Origin: an uncultured Geobacter sp.
GTDB taxonomy: Bacteria > Desulfobacterota > Desulfuromonadia > Geobacterales > CAIOGM01
Length of the DNA: 44,287 nucleotides
Reading direction: 5' to 3'
NCBI GenBank assembly: GCA_903902855.1
Contig: CAIUWK010000109.1
Location: forward strand, 1 to 44,287
Positions 16,386 through 25,440 of this stretch are shown one piece after another. Position 1 is the first letter of the stretch. Every line of letters starts with the position of its first letter. The position numbers and the translations under genes were made by a program. The notes beneath the pieces were generated by a model, which was not told the DNA's origin, did no database searches, and was given only the letters and a program-made list of their open reading frames with translations.

Positions 16386-17107
16386 GGGGAGTCCTCCAGG
16401 AGCGGCGATGCCGCCGTGGGGAAGGAATTCACCGTATCGGCCACGATCAGCCCATCCCGAAAGAGGAGGTGACGTCCGGCATAGGCGGCCACATCCGGCT
16501 CGTGGGTTACCATGATGATGGTTATCCCCCGACGATTCAACTCCTGAAAGACCGCCATGATCTCCACCGAGGTCTTGGAGTCCAGGTTGCCGGTGGGCTC
16601 GTCGGCCAGGATGATGGACGGTTCGTTTACCAGTGCCCGGGCAATGGCCACCCGCTGCTGCTGCCCTCCGGAGAGTTGATTACTATAATGATCCTCCCGG
16701 CCGGCCAGCCCCACCTGTTCCAGGGCCGCCCGAGCCTTGGAGCGGCGCTCCGCTGCGTTGACCCGGGCGTAGACCAGCGGCAGTTCCACATTCTCCCGGG
16801 CCGTGGTGCGCGCCAGAAGGTTGAAACCCTGGAAGACGAACCCCAGCTTCCGGTTCCGGATCTCGGCCAGTTCGTTGCCGGAGAGGCGCCCCACATCCAC
16901 CCCGTCCAAGAGATACACCCCTCCCGTGGGAACGTCCAGGCATCCCAGCATGTTCATGCAGGTGGATTTGCCGCTTCCCGAGGCCCCCATGATGGCGACG
17001 AACTCCCCCGGTGCAACGGAGAACGAGACCCCCCGCAGAGCTTCCACCCGTTGGTCACCCATGATGTAGACCTTGGTGACATCCTGTATGGTTACGACGT
17101 TTGGCAT
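16382..17107 (-). CDS. MacB/LolD-type ABC transporter ATPase
   Basis: 241 residues with all ABC motifs: Walker [10 protein letters not shown] near residue 40, the Q-loop in [15 protein letters not shown], the signature [17 protein letters not shown], Walker [13 protein letters not shown] and the H-loop [12 protein letters not shown]. The sequence around Walker A and the length place it in the MacB/LolD/FtsE branch that drives mechanotransmission rather than import. It lies ten bases after the macA-like gene and overlaps the permease gene by four bases, so the three are one operon. Confidence 0.95.
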   Translation of the reverse strand: MPNVVTIQDVTKVYIMGDQRVEALRGVSFSVAPGEFVAIMGASGSGKSTCMNMLGCLDVPTGGVYLLDGVDVGRLSGNELAEIRNRKLGFVFQGFNLLARTTARENVELPLVYARVNAAERRSKARAALEQVGLAGREDHYSNQLSGGQQQRVAIARALVNEPSIILADEPTGNLDSKTSVEIMAVFQELNRRGITIIMVTHEPDVAAYAGRHLLFRDGLIVADTVNSFPTAASPLLEDSP

Positions 17108-17117
17108 CTGAAATCCA

Positions 17118-18335
17118 TTAGAATCTCGGCCCCATGGGAGAACCGCCCATACTGCTGCCGGCTTTTTTCTGGTTGGGGGACAACTGCTCCACGATCACCT
17201 CATCGTTCTCCTTGAGATCCCCCTGAACCAACTCCACGGAACCGTCATTACTGATGCCGCTCTTTACCGCCACCGGCCGAGGTTTCTTCTCCGGGGTAAG
17301 GAGATAGACCTGCTCCTCGCCTTTCTTCACCGGTCGTTTCCCCGCCGCCGGCGGCATAGCGCCGGTTTTTCCTTTACCGTCAGAAGCGGTTTTCGGCTTG
17401 AACCGGAGGGCCGCCGCAGGGATCTTGAGGACATTTTCCTTTCGGGCCGTCTCGATGCTCACATTGGCGGTCATCCCCGGCTTGAGCTTCAGTTCCCTGT
17501 TGTCCACATTAACCACCACCACATAGGTCACCACGTTCTGGGTCACTACCGGGGAGTTCCTTATCTGACGCACCGTGCCGGTGAACCGGGTCTCGGGATA
17601 GGCATCCACGGTAAAGGTGACCGGTTGCCCTACCCTGATCCTGCTGATGTCGGACTCGTCCACGCTGGTCTGAATTTCCATCTTGGTCAGATCCTGGGCG
17701 ATGGTAAACAGGGTCGGGGTCTGAAAGGATGCCGCCACGGTCTGCCCCACATCCACATTCCGGGAAACGACGGTACCGTCCACCGGCGATCTGATGGTGG
17801 CGTACCGGAGGTTGGTCTGGGCCTGGTCATAGGCACCTCGCGTCTGGAGGACACTCCCTTCGGCGGCCTTGACCGCGGCCAACGCCTGATTACAGCGATT
17901 GTCCGCCGTATCGAAATCCCCTTGGGAGATGATTCCCTGCTGCAGCAGTTGGCGGTTCCGTTCCAGGCTCCGTCGGGCATCCACCAGGTCCGCCTTCATT
18001 TTTTCCAGAGTTCCCTGGGAGCTGAGATAATTTCCCTTGGTCTGCTCCACTTGGGCGGTAAAGAGGGCAGGATCGATCAGAGCGATGGCCTCCCCCTTTT
18101 GCACCGTGGAATTGAAATCCACGAAGAGCTTCGTGATGGTGCCGGAGACCTGTGTTCCCACCTGAACAGTGATGACGGCGGCAAGGGTTCCGGTGGAAGT
18201 GACCGAGGAGACGAGAAGGCCTCGCTCCACCTTGGTGGTCCGGTAGGTTGTCTCCGGTTTTTTCCCGGTATAGAAATAGGTTCCGGCAGCTGCAGCCACG
18301 ATGATGAGTGCCAGGACGACGACCAACTTCTTCAT
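17118..18335 (-). CDS. macA: MacA-like periplasmic adaptor (RND/HlyD family)
   Basis: 405 residues. One N-terminal membrane anchor ([19 protein letters not shown]) leads into a barrel-sandwich lipoyl region ([18 protein letters not shown]), a long coiled-coil hairpin of about residues 95-190 ([20 protein letters not shown]), the second lipoyl half ([20 protein letters not shown]), a beta-barrel domain ([19 protein letters not shown]) and a membrane-proximal domain with an extra Lys/Pro-rich insert around 315-345. It bridges the inner-membrane transporter to an outer-membrane channel. It is first in the exporter operon. The substrate is unknown: macrolide efflux, lipoprotein or peptide export are all seen in relatives. 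Confidence 0.92.
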   Translation of the reverse strand: MKKLVVVLALIIVAAAAGTYFYTGKKPETTYRTTKVERGLLVSSVTSTGTLAAVITVQVGTQVSGTITKLFVDFNSTVQKGEAIALIDPALFTAQVEQTKGNYLSSQGTLEKMKADLVDARRSLERNRQLLQQGIISQGDFDTADNRCNQALAAVKAAEGSVLQTRGAYDQAQTNLRYATIRSPVDGTVVSRNVDVGQTVAASFQTPTLFTIAQDLTKMEIQTSVDESDISRIRVGQPVTFTVDAYPETRFTGTVRQIRNSPVVTQNVVTYVVVVNVDNRELKLKPGMTANVSIETARKENVLKIPAAALRFKPKTASDGKGKTGAMPPAAGKRPVKKGEEQVYLLTPEKKPRPVAVKSGISNDGSVELVQGDLKENDEVIVEQLSPNQKKAGSSMGGSPMGPRF

Positions 18336-18404
18336 GAAAAAACCTCTTTATGAGGGGAAATGACCAGCAAGCTACGTACAATACCCCGGTTGCGACAGAA
18401 CTTC

Positions 18405-18444
18405 AAATAAAAAGCCCCCTGTCCCTCATACCGACCAGGGGGCT
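18405..18444 (-). terminator. Intrinsic terminator of the DUF362 gene
   Basis: On the minus strand AGCCCCCTG (18444-18436) pairs with CAGGGGGCT (18421-18413) over a 14-base loop, and is followed by TTTTTATTT. It lies 57 bases beyond the DUF362 gene stop and just upstream of the macA start. Confidence 0.85.
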
Positions 18445-18463
18445 TATACGAGACGAGTTTAAC

Positions 18464-18484
18464 CTTCAGCCTTCACTCTTCAGT
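18464..18484. repeat. Three tandem heptamers (CTTCAGC/CTTCACT/CTTCAGT)
   Basis: Three consecutive near-identical heptamers lie between the DUF362 gene stop and its terminator. They are of the same style as the short runs at 7641 and 24167. Confidence 0.5.
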
Positions 18485-18500
18485 CTCAACACCTGAGCAT

Positions 18501-19637
18501 TTACCTTTTTGTAAACTTGTTTACCAGCCGGAGGATCGCCCCCTCCTTCACGTTCAGGGCGTCGTGGGGACAAAGCTCCCGGCAACAGAAGCAGCGGATA
18601 CAGGCCCGGTAGTCGAAGCTCAGACGTTTCTCCCTGATGGTAATGGCCGCCGGTGGACAGGTATCACGGCAGATACCGCAGAGGACGCACTTCCCCGCAT
18701 CGACCACGGGACGGGTCGTGAGAAGAGAGCGAAGACGGTTCTTAAGAAAACGGGGGAGTCCGAACTGCACGTCGGAGAGGGGGGGGAGACGAAAGGGGAC
18801 AGGAGAACACGCCTCCTGGAGAGAAAGCCCCACGGTGAGGATGCTCTCCCGCCGGACCCCCTCCACCGCCAGTTTGCGGGCTGCCTGTTCCACGAAGAGA
18901 AGCTGTTTCGGGATACCGGCGATCTCGCCGGCAATGACATCCACGGCCACGGCATTCTCACCGGCCAGAAGGAGCCCCACCTGCTTGGGGTCACCGCTGG
19001 AGGGACCGTTTCCCTCCATGGCAACGATGGCGTCCACGATGGTAAGGTCCGGCGGGCGAAAGAGACAGATCTCCAGGATCATCCGGGCAAAGAGTTCCCG
19101 GTCGGCCCCCGCCTTCAAGTGCCACCCAGCCTTGGCCGTACCCACCACCGCACCGAAGAGGTTCTTGACGGCGCAGGTCATGGTCATCATCTCGTGGGTT
19201 TTCAGCTTGGGAAGGTTAATGATCCGGTCCGCCTCCAGATAGGGGCGGGCCAGCCGGATCTCCCGGAAAAGGCCGCTCCCCTGGACGGTGACCGTTTCTC
19301 GAAACTCAACCAGTTCCGCACCGCTCTCCCGGCAGACGGCGGCGATGCCGGTCTGCTCGGTGATCTTCCCATAGGAGCCGATGCCGGGAGAATCACCCAC
19401 CAGCGGGATGCCGCCGGCCCGTTTCACCTCTTCGATGACCCCTCTCACCACCTCGGGATGGGTGGTTACCGCCGCCTCCGGAAATTTTCCCATGAGGAGA
19501 TTCGGCTTGATGAGGACCCGCTCTCCCGGTCGGACAAAGGCTCCCATCCCCCCCAGCGGCTCCAGAAGACGCCGGAGACCCGAGGCCACCAGTTCCCCAT
19601 CGTAGGACGGGACACGCTCAATACTGACTGTATGCAT
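18501..19637 (-). CDS. DUF362 protein with C-terminal 2[4Fe-4S] ferredoxin domain
   Basis: 378 residues from the chosen ATG (MHTVSIERVPSYD). The DUF362 domain (about 1-290) includes VLIKPNLLMGKFPEAAVTTHPEVV, GDSPGIGSYG, INLPKLKTHEMMTMTCAVKNLFG and IVDAIVAMEGNGPSSGDPKQ. The C-terminus carries two complete 4Fe-4S cluster motifs: CVLCGICRDTCPP and CIRCFCCRELCPHDA. Such proteins are common in anaerobes; the function is unproven, and a redox or metal-handling role is inferred from the clusters. Earlier in-frame starts (TTG 19673, ATG 19664) exist, and none has a good ribosome-binding site. It is divergent from xerC. Confidence 0.88.
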   Translation of the reverse strand: MHTVSIERVPSYDGELVASGLRRLLEPLGGMGAFVRPGERVLIKPNLLMGKFPEAAVTTHPEVVRGVIEEVKRAGGIPLVGDSPGIGSYGKITEQTGIAAVCRESGAELVEFRETVTVQGSGLFREIRLARPYLEADRIINLPKLKTHEMMTMTCAVKNLFGAVVGTAKAGWHLKAGADRELFARMILEICLFRPPDLTIVDAIVAMEGNGPSSGDPKQVGLLLAGENAVAVDVIAGEIAGIPKQLLFVEQAARKLAVEGVRRESILTVGLSLQEACSPVPFRLPPLSDVQFGLPRFLKNRLRSLLTTRPVVDAGKCVLCGICRDTCPPAAITIREKRLSFDYRACIRCFCCRELCPHDALNVKEGAILRLVNKFTKR

Positions 19638-19735
19638 GGGTGGCATGATAGGGAGTATGGCCATCTCTGTCAAATAATTTGCCGTGCTTCCCCGGCGCAG
19701 CCTCTGGTATACTGGCAGCCACCAAGGAGCCCACC

Positions 19736-20668
19736 ATGCTCGTCTATCTCGACCGTTTTTTTATCTACCTGAACTCGGAGCGCAACGTCTCTCCCCACAC
19801 GGTGACCGCCTACCGCCACGACCTGGAGCAGTTCCTCCGGTTTCTGGCGGCCGGGACAACGCCCCCCTCACATCCGGAGGAGGTGGATCACCTGGAGATC
19901 CGCCGGTTCCTGGCCCATCTCCATGGCGACATGAAGAAAAGCAGCATCGGCCGAAAACTGGCAGCGGTTCGAGCCTGGTACCGGTACCTCCTGCGGGAAG
20001 GGGTCGTGGCAAGAAACCCCGCGGAACTGGTCAGCACCCCGAAGAAGGAGCAGCGGGCCCCCTTCCATCTCACTATCGACGAGATCACCGCCCTTGTGGA
20101 GGCGCCCCAGACAGCGACCATCCTCGATCTGCGGGACCGGGCCATCCTGGAACTCCTCTACTCCTGCGGCATCCGTCTGTCGGAGCTGACCGGACTCACG
20201 GTACAGGATATAGAACGGGAAGAGAGGTTCGTCCGGGTACTGGGGAAGGGAAACAAGGAACGGATCGTCCCCCTGGGGCGTAAGGCGGCCGAGGCGGTGG
20301 CCGACTATCTGACAAAACGTCATGATCCCTCCGGCCACGCCCCCTTCCTGCTCAACGCCCGGGGGGGGCGTCTCACCGGGCGCAGCGTGGCCAGGGTCGT
20401 GGACAAATATCTGGTGAAACTGGCCACAATGAAAAAAGTCTCTCCCCATACCCTGCGCCATACCTTCGCCACCCACCTCCTGGAAGGGGGTGCCGACCTC
20501 CGGTCGATCCAGGAACTCCTGGGGCATGCCTCCCTCTCCACCACCCAGAAATACACCCATGTGAGCATCGACCGGCTCATGGAAGTCTACGACAACGCCC
20601 ATCCCCGAGCCCATGGCCGGACGGAGAAAAGTCTTGACACAACTCCTCCTGAAGGTGTAATCAGCTGA
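19736..20668 (+). CDS. xerC: Tyrosine recombinase XerC
   Basis: 310 residues, typical for XerC/D. The N-terminal SAM-like DNA-binding domain (1-90: YLDRFFIYLNSERNVSPHTVTAYRHDL) precedes the catalytic domain with Arg in YSCGIRLSEL, Lys in VLGKGNKERIVPL, the box HTLRHTFATHLLEGGADL and the nucleophile Tyr in TTQKYTHV. It resolves chromosome dimers at dif with XerD. I call XerC from overall resemblance; a lone Xer of another type is possible. ATG at 19736 has AAGGAG seven bases upstream; the frame opens earlier at 19679 without one. There is no sign of a mobile element nearby. Confidence 0.88.
   Translation: MLVYLDRFFIYLNSERNVSPHTVTAYRHDLEQFLRFLAAGTTPPSHPEEVDHLEIRRFLAHLHGDMKKSSIGRKLAAVRAWYRYLLREGVVARNPAELVSTPKKEQRAPFHLTIDEITALVEAPQTATILDLRDRAILELLYSCGIRLSELTGLTVQDIEREERFVRVLGKGNKERIVPLGRKAAEAVADYLTKRHDPSGHAPFLLNARGGRLTGRSVARVVDKYLVKLATMKKVSPHTLRHTFATHLLEGGADLRSIQELLGHASLSTTQKYTHVSIDRLMEVYDNAHPRAHGRTEKSLDTTPPEGVIS
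20634..20663 (+). promoter_or_regulatory. Possible promoter for the outer-membrane protein gene
   Basis: TTGACA (20634-20639), an 18-base spacer and TAATCA (20658-20663), inside the 3' end of xerC and about 45 bases before the next start codon. Confidence 0.4.
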
Positions 20669-20708
20669 TTTCAGTGACAGTATCCAACCATAAAGGAGTT
20701 TTTATCCC

Positions 20709-21305
20709 ATGAAAAGATTACTGCTCGGACTCATCATGATCGCTCTGCCGGCCATGACGGCAGGGGGGGCCGCCGGGGAAAACCTTGAAGGAAAGCTTGG
20801 CCTTACCGCTCGACTCGGCTTTTCCCTCCCCTCAGACAGCACATGGAGCGGCGCCAACCTGTCCGGAGACATGGGCTTCACCGGCGGCGGCGGTCTCCTG
20901 TTCGGGGTAACGAGAAATGTTGCGGTGGAAGTGGAGGCGACCGCTACCCGTTACGACATGAAAACCGATTCCTTTGCCAAAGACGGCACGGCAACCGTCA
21001 CCAACCTCTCCTTCAACGCCCTGTACCATTTTGCCGAGTACAGCAAGGCAACCCCCTACCTGGGAGGCGGACTCAGCATCCTCTTCAACGACTACAGCAA
21101 CGCCGACGTAGATACGGTCCTGGGGGTCAATCTCAAGGGGGGGCTTGACTATTTCATCACTCCGCAGATTGCCCTGAATATCGAGCTGAAAGGGGTCATC
21201 AGCCCCACGGCCCACATGCGCGACCTGACCGGCCCGTATACGGGCGGCTCCTTTGATCCCACAAGCTTTTCCTCCCTCTTCGGCGTCCGCTACTTTTTCC
21301 ATTAA
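20709..21305 (+). CDS. Outer-membrane beta-barrel protein
   Basis: 198 residues. A signal peptide (MKRLLLGLIMIALPAMTAGG, cleavage near AAG-E) is followed by alternating amphipathic strands with the features of an eight-stranded OmpX/OmpW-like barrel: LGLTARLGFSLPS, GFTGGGGLLFGVT, VAVEVEATATRYDM, ATPYLGGGLSILFN, LGVNLKGGLDYFITP and the final SSLFGVRYFFH. The aromatic end is typical of BAM substrates, although the last residue is His rather than Phe. Function is unknown. AAAGGAG lies upstream of the ATG. It has its own possible promoter and precedes the tetrapyrrole cluster by 17 bases. Confidence 0.85.
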   Translation: MKRLLLGLIMIALPAMTAGGAAGENLEGKLGLTARLGFSLPSDSTWSGANLSGDMGFTGGGGLLFGVTRNVAVEVEATATRYDMKTDSFAKDGTATVTNLSFNALYHFAEYSKATPYLGGGLSILFNDYSNADVDTVLGVNLKGGLDYFITPQIALNIELKGVISPTAHMRDLTGPYTGGSFDPTSFSSLFGVRYFFH

Positions 21306-21322
21306 CAAGCATAGTCGCCGCC

Positions 21323-21988
21323 ATGAACCGGTATCCCGTAAATCTGGATCTCCACGGCAAAAAGGTGGTCATCGTCGGCGGCGGCCAGGTGGCCGAGCGC
21401 AAGTGCCGCTCCCTCCTGGAGGCACACGCCTCGGTGACGATCATCGCCCCCACGGTGACGCCGGGGGTGGAGGAGTTGAATCGCATGGGGACGATCTCGC
21501 TTCTGCGGCGCTCCTGGCTGGAAGGGGACGGCGCAGATGCCCTTCTCCTCTTTGCCGCCACCAACGACCGTACCGTGAACCGCAGTGTGACGCAGGAGGC
21601 CGGACAACGGGGCATTTGGGTCTGCGTGGTGGATGCGCCGGAAGAGGGAACCTTCACCTCGCCGGCGGTGGTACGACGGGGAGATCTTCTCCTCACCGTC
21701 TCCACCGGAGGGAAAAGTCCGGCCCTGGCTCGCAGGATACGGCAGGAACTGGAAATACGCTACGGCCCTGACTATGCCGATATTGTTGACATAGCAGGAA
21801 AACTGCGTGAAAAGCTGTTGACGACGGGACAGGGTGGAGCATATAGTAGCAAGCTTTTCAACGAGCTGTTAGCCGGAGATCTCTTCTCTCTCCCGAGTCC
21901 CGAACTGCGGGACCGACTGCTCAACGACATCACGAATTCCGAAACCGCCGGGAGAGCGCTCCCCACGGATTCCGAGGAATATCCATGA
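21323..21988 (+). CDS. Precorrin-2 dehydrogenase / sirohydrochlorin ferrochelatase (Met8/CysG N-terminal type)
   Basis: 221 residues. It starts MNRYPVNLDLHGKKVVIVGGGQVAERK, a Rossmann NAD-binding motif, then FAATNDRTVN, VVDAPEEGTFTSPAVVRRGDLLLTVSTGGKSPALARRIR, the catalytic region of the family. It oxidises precorrin-2 and may insert iron, giving siroheme; its substrate comes from the CobA half of the cobA-hemD fusion 3.4 kb downstream. Its stop overlaps the ccsA start by four bases, so it belongs to the cluster. The ribosome-binding site is weak. The C-terminal tail beyond residue 150 is divergent. Confidence 0.92.
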   Translation: MNRYPVNLDLHGKKVVIVGGGQVAERKCRSLLEAHASVTIIAPTVTPGVEELNRMGTISLLRRSWLEGDGADALLLFAATNDRTVNRSVTQEAGQRGIWVCVVDAPEEGTFTSPAVVRRGDLLLTVSTGGKSPALARRIRQELEIRYGPDYADIVDIAGKLREKLLTTGQGGAYSSKLFNELLAGDLFSLPSPELRDRLLNDITNSETAGRALPTDSEEYP

Positions 21989-22821
21989 ACAGTATGCTTT
22001 TTACCGTCTCACTCTGCCTGTACGGCGTCGCCACCCTCGCCTATTTCGGCTTTCTTATCACACCTGCCAAGGTCCTGGGGAAAACGGCACATTGGGTTAT
22101 CATCGCCGGTTTTCTGACCCACTGCGCCACCGTGGGCTCCCGGTATCTGGCAGCCGGCTACACCCCCATAACCAATCTCCATGAGGCCCTCTCCTTTTTC
22201 AGCCTGGCCATCGTCGGACTCTTCATCTATTTCGAGCATCGCTACAAACTCCATATCCTCGGCTCCTTCGTGATCCCGGTTGCCCTGGTCATGATGATCG
22301 CGGCACTGGGGTTCCCCTCCCAGATCGGCGATCTGAACCCGGCGCTGAAGAGTCGTTGGCTGGCGGCACACACCATCTTCGCCTTCGGCGGCTACGCCGC
22401 CTTCACCGTCTCTTTCGGCGCGTCGATCATGTACCTGATCCAGCAACGATTTCTCAAACAGAAAAAATTCGGCCCGCTCTATCAAAAACTTCCGTCACTG
22501 GATCTGCTGGACGACATAAGCTATCGCTGCATGACCTACGGCTTCCCGCTCCTCACCGTCGCCATCATCACCGGCGCCATCTGGGCCGAAACCGCCTGGG
22601 GGACCTACTGGAGTTGGGACCCCAAGGAGACCTGGTCACTCATTACCTGGTTCGTCTATGCGGCACTCCTCCATGGACGACTCACCACCGGCTGGAGAGG
22701 GAAGAATGCGTCGATCTTCTCCATCATCGGCTTCTGCATCCTTCTCTTCACCTTCCTGGGAGTAAACCTCTTCCTCCCCAGCCTGCACAGCTACAACAAG
22801 CCGGGGCTGGTGGACAAGTGA
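21985..22821 (+). CDS. ccsA: Cytochrome c biogenesis protein CcsA/HemX family
   Basis: 278 residues with about eight membrane helices. The tryptophan-rich WWD motif that handles haem is clear: [29 protein letters not shown], and likely haem-ligand histidines lie at [17 protein letters not shown] and near [16 protein letters not shown]. In the system II pathway CcsA moves haem across the inner membrane for attachment to apocytochromes. The same family sits beside hemA in many bacteria as HemX, where it affects glutamyl-tRNA reductase levels; both roles are possible. It overlaps the precorrin-2 dehydrogenase gene (ATGA) and leads into hemA after 43 bases. Confidence 0.9.
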   Translation: MNSMLFTVSLCLYGVATLAYFGFLITPAKVLGKTAHWVIIAGFLTHCATVGSRYLAAGYTPITNLHEALSFFSLAIVGLFIYFEHRYKLHILGSFVIPVALVMMIAALGFPSQIGDLNPALKSRWLAAHTIFAFGGYAAFTVSFGASIMYLIQQRFLKQKKFGPLYQKLPSLDLLDDISYRCMTYGFPLLTVAIITGAIWAETAWGTYWSWDPKETWSLITWFVYAALLHGRLTTGWRGKNASIFSIIGFCILLFTFLGVNLFLPSLHSYNKPGLVDK

Positions 22822-22864
22822 CAACCGGGCAATCAATGACGTTTCAGACAGAGGCACGGCGCGC

Positions 22865-24163
22865 ATGAATATCATAGTAGTGGGGCTTTCGCACAAGACA
22901 GCCTCGGTGGACATCAGGGAAAAGGTCGCCTTTGCGCCGACCCATATGGATAAACCGCTGCGGGCGGTGGTCGGCCTGGAAGAGATCAGCGAAGCAGTCA
23001 TCGTCTCCACCTGCAACCGGGTGGAGATCTATGCCGTCACCCGGGACATCGCCGGGGGGATAGCCCGGATCAAGCGGTTTTTGGCCGACTACCACAACCT
23101 CTCCCTGGATTTCCTGGAACCGCACCTCTACGGCCTGCACAGCGAGGAGGCCATCCGCCACGTCTTTCGGGTCGCCTCCAGCCTGGACTCCATGATCGTG
23201 GGGGAGCCGCAGATCCTGGGACAGATCAAGACCTCCTACGGCTACGCAGCCGAGTTCAAATCCTCCGGCATCATCCTCAACCGGTTTCTGCACAAGGCGT
23301 TCTCCGTGGCCAAACGGGTCCGGACCGAGACCAAGATCGCCTCCTCCGCCGTCTCCGTCTCCTTTGCCGCAGTGGAACTGGCCAAGAAGATCTTCGGCGA
23401 CCTCTCGGACAAGACCGTCATGCTGGTGGGCGCGGGAGAGATGTGTGAGCTGGCTGCAAAACATTTCCTGAACAACGGTGTCCGCGGGGTCATGGTGACC
23501 AACCGGACCTTCGAACGGGCCGAGCGGTTGGCCGACGAACTGGAAGGGCGCGCCATCCGTTTCGACGACATGTTCGCCTACCTGCACCAGGCGGACATCA
23601 TCCTCTCCTCCACCGGCGCACCCCACACCATCATCGGGCACAAGGATGTGGAAGAGGTGATTCGGCGGCGGCGAATGAAACCGATGTTTTTCATCGACAT
23701 CGCGGTCCCCCGGGACATCGACCCAAGGGTCAACGACGTGGAGAACGTCTACCTCTACACCGTGGACGACCTGCAGGAGGTGGTAACGGCAAATCTGCAG
23801 CAGCGGGGCCAAGAGGCCAAGAAGGCGGAAGAGATCGTGGAGCAGGAGATCGGCCAGTTCTTCAAGTGGCTCTCCTCCCTGGGGATCACCCCCACCATCG
23901 TGGCGCTCCGGAGCAAGTTCGACGAGATCCGCAAGGGTGAGCTGGAAAAGACCTTGGCCACCTGGAAGGATCTCCCCCCTGACGGTCAGAAACGGCTGGA
24001 AGCTCTCACCAACGCCATCATGAATAAACTGCTTCATCCCCCCACCGCCCTGCTCAAGAAGTCCGGCCAAGGGGGACGCTCCGACCTCTACGTGGATGCT
24101 CTCCGCTCTCTCTTCGACCTGCAGATCGGGATCGACGAAGAAGAAGGAGAACTGGAGGAATAA
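22865..24163 (+). CDS. hemA: Glutamyl-tRNA reductase
   Basis: 432 residues. The start [23 protein letters not shown], the catalytic Cys in [12 protein letters not shown] (near 49), the signature [22 protein letters not shown], the NADPH-binding [17 protein letters not shown] and the C-terminal dimerisation helices are all present. It makes glutamate-1-semialdehyde, the first committed step of tetrapyrrole synthesis by the C5 pathway. AGAGG lies about ten bases before ATG. A 772-residue frame on the opposite strand across hemA and hemC is an antisense artefact. Confidence 0.97.
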   Translation: MNIIVVGLSHKTASVDIREKVAFAPTHMDKPLRAVVGLEEISEAVIVSTCNRVEIYAVTRDIAGGIARIKRFLADYHNLSLDFLEPHLYGLHSEEAIRHVFRVASSLDSMIVGEPQILGQIKTSYGYAAEFKSSGIILNRFLHKAFSVAKRVRTETKIASSAVSVSFAAVELAKKIFGDLSDKTVMLVGAGEMCELAAKHFLNNGVRGVMVTNRTFERAERLADELEGRAIRFDDMFAYLHQADIILSSTGAPHTIIGHKDVEEVIRRRRMKPMFFIDIAVPRDIDPRVNDVENVYLYTVDDLQEVVTANLQQRGQEAKKAEEIVEQEIGQFFKWLSSLGITPTIVALRSKFDEIRKGELEKTLATWKDLPPDGQKRLEALTNAIMNKLLHPPTALLKKSGQGGRSDLYVDALRSLFDLQIGIDEEEGELEE

Positions 24164-24166
24164 ACC

Positions 24167-24187
24167 GGGTTCTGGGTTCTGGGTTCT
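24167..24187. repeat. Three tandem GGGTTCT heptamers between hemA and hemC
   Basis: Three perfect tandem copies begin three bases after the hemA stop and continue into AGGTTT. The GGGTTCTAGGTT junction (24181-24192) also occurs between ntrB and ntrC at 10174-10185. Confidence 0.8.
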
Positions 24188-24253
24188 AGGTTTAGAGTCA
24201 GAGAGTTGAAACTGTGATATCAATTCGCGAGCAAAACCTGTTCGTACAGATTG

Positions 24254-24284
24254 CATCCTGTTTTTCCTGTACATCCCTGTTAAT
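24254..24284. repeat. Dispersed intergenic repeat, copy A
   Basis: Has the pattern ATCCTGT-TTTTCCTGT-ACATCCCTGTTAAT. Two more copies flank the gap before the cobA-hemD gene (25276 inverted, 25391 direct). The consensus reads CCTGTTNATCCTGTNN followed by ATCCCTGTTAA. Confidence 0.7.
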
Positions 24285-24310
24285 ATTAATCTTTTTGAAG
24301 GAGACATATC

Positions 24311-25267
24311 ATGGCACTGAAACAATTGAGAATCGGAACCCGCGCCAGTCAACTGGCCCTCTGGCAGGCCAACTGGGTCAAGGCGGAACTTGAGGCGCGC
24401 TACCCCGGGATGGAGGTAACCCTCACCAAGATCAAGACCCTGGGGGACAAGATTCTGGACGTACCTCTGGCCCAGGTCGGAGGAAAGGGGCTCTTCGTCA
24501 AGGAGATAGAAGAAGCCATGATCCGGGGTGAGATCGACATCGCCGTTCACAGCATGAAAGATGTCCCCACCGAATTCCCCGAGGGGCTGGGGCTCTCCTG
24601 CATCACCGAGCGGGAAGACCCCCGCGACGCCCTGATCTCCCGGGGGGTCACCTTTGCCGATCTGCCGCTGGGGGCGAAGATCGGCACCTCGGCCCTGCGC
24701 CGTCAGGCACAACTCCTCAAGGTCCGTCCCGACCTGGAGATGGTGATCATCCGCGGAAATGTGGAGACCAGGATCAGCAAACTGACCACGGAAAATCTGG
24801 ACGCCGTCATCCTGGCCGCTGCCGGTCTCAAGCGGTTGGGCTTCACCGACAGCGTCACCGAATACCTGGACACCGAACTTTCGGTTCCGGCCATCGGCCA
24901 GGGGGCGCTGGGGATCGAATGCCGCCTGGACGACAAGGAGCTTACGGAGACCATCGCCTTTTTCAATCACCCCGCCACCAGCTACGCGGTCCGGGCCGAG
25001 CGCGCCCTCCTGAAACGGTGTGAAGGGGGATGTCAGGTTCCCATCGCCGCCTACGGTCAGGTCAACGGCGACCAGCTCACCCTCACCGGTTTTGTGGCAT
25101 CCGTGGACGGCTCCCGCTCCCTGAAGGAACAGATCATCGGCCCGGTGGACGCCGCTGAACATCTGGGGATCGAACTTGCCGAACGGCTTCTGAGAAACGG
25201 CGGCAAGGAGATCCTGGAAGAGGTCTACCAGCGTGAGATCGGGCAGGCTACGGCACCGGTTGCTTAA
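24311..25267 (+). CDS. hemC: Porphobilinogen deaminase (hydroxymethylbilane synthase)
   Basis: 318 residues. The start LRIGTRASQLALWQANWVK, the active-site region HSMKDVPTEFPEGL, RREDPRDA-like EREDPRDALIS, GTSALRRQAQL and RGNVETRISKL are all conserved. The dipyrromethane cofactor attaches at the Cys in KRCEGGCQVPIAA (near 240). It polymerises four porphobilinogens into hydroxymethylbilane. GAAGGAGA lies seven bases before ATG. It follows hemA after 147 bases of repeats, likely still in one transcription unit. Confidence 0.97.
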   Translation: MALKQLRIGTRASQLALWQANWVKAELEARYPGMEVTLTKIKTLGDKILDVPLAQVGGKGLFVKEIEEAMIRGEIDIAVHSMKDVPTEFPEGLGLSCITEREDPRDALISRGVTFADLPLGAKIGTSALRRQAQLLKVRPDLEMVIIRGNVETRISKLTTENLDAVILAAAGLKRLGFTDSVTEYLDTELSVPAIGQGALGIECRLDDKELTETIAFFNHPATSYAVRAERALLKRCEGGCQVPIAAYGQVNGDQLTLTGFVASVDGSRSLKEQIIGPVDAAEHLGIELAERLLRNGGKEILEEVYQREIGQATAPVA

Positions 25268-25275
25268 AAACCCAC

Positions 25276-25302
25276 TTAACAGGGATCAACAGGATGAACA
25301 GG
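25276..25302. repeat. Dispersed intergenic repeat, copy C (inverted)
   Basis: Reads TTAACAGGGATCAAC then AGGATGAACAGG, the reverse complement of the element at 25391-25422 with few changes. With that copy it forms a long inverted pair 88 bases apart that could fold the hemC-cobA spacer into a large hairpin. Confidence 0.75.
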
Positions 25303-25390
25303 TTAGTTAATTTCACCTCTCATTTAAGATAATACTTCCAGTCCGGATACCGATGCCATCATCCTGAACGGCTCGTACTGAGAATAATTC

Positions 25391-25422
25391 TTTTCCTGTT
25401 CATCCTGTGTATCCCTGTAAAT
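25391..25422. repeat. Dispersed intergenic repeat, copy B
   Basis: Reads TTTTCCTGTTCATCCTGTG then TATCCCTGTAAAT. It matches copy A at 24254 in the same orientation and copy C at 25276 in inverse orientation. Confidence 0.75.
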
Positions 25423-25440
25423 TGCTTTCAAGGTTTTCCT

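Noticed and set aside
19679-20668. The Xer recombinase as an integrase of a genomic island
   Set aside because: It has housekeeping XerC length and motifs, no neighbouring excisionase, and no att-like repeats at the nearby tRNA-Arg.
22844-25162. A 772-codon open frame on the minus strand across hemA and hemC
   Set aside because: It is exactly antisense to two certain genes in GC-rich DNA, matches no family by eye, and has the low-complexity His/Asp/Gly-rich look of antisense frames.
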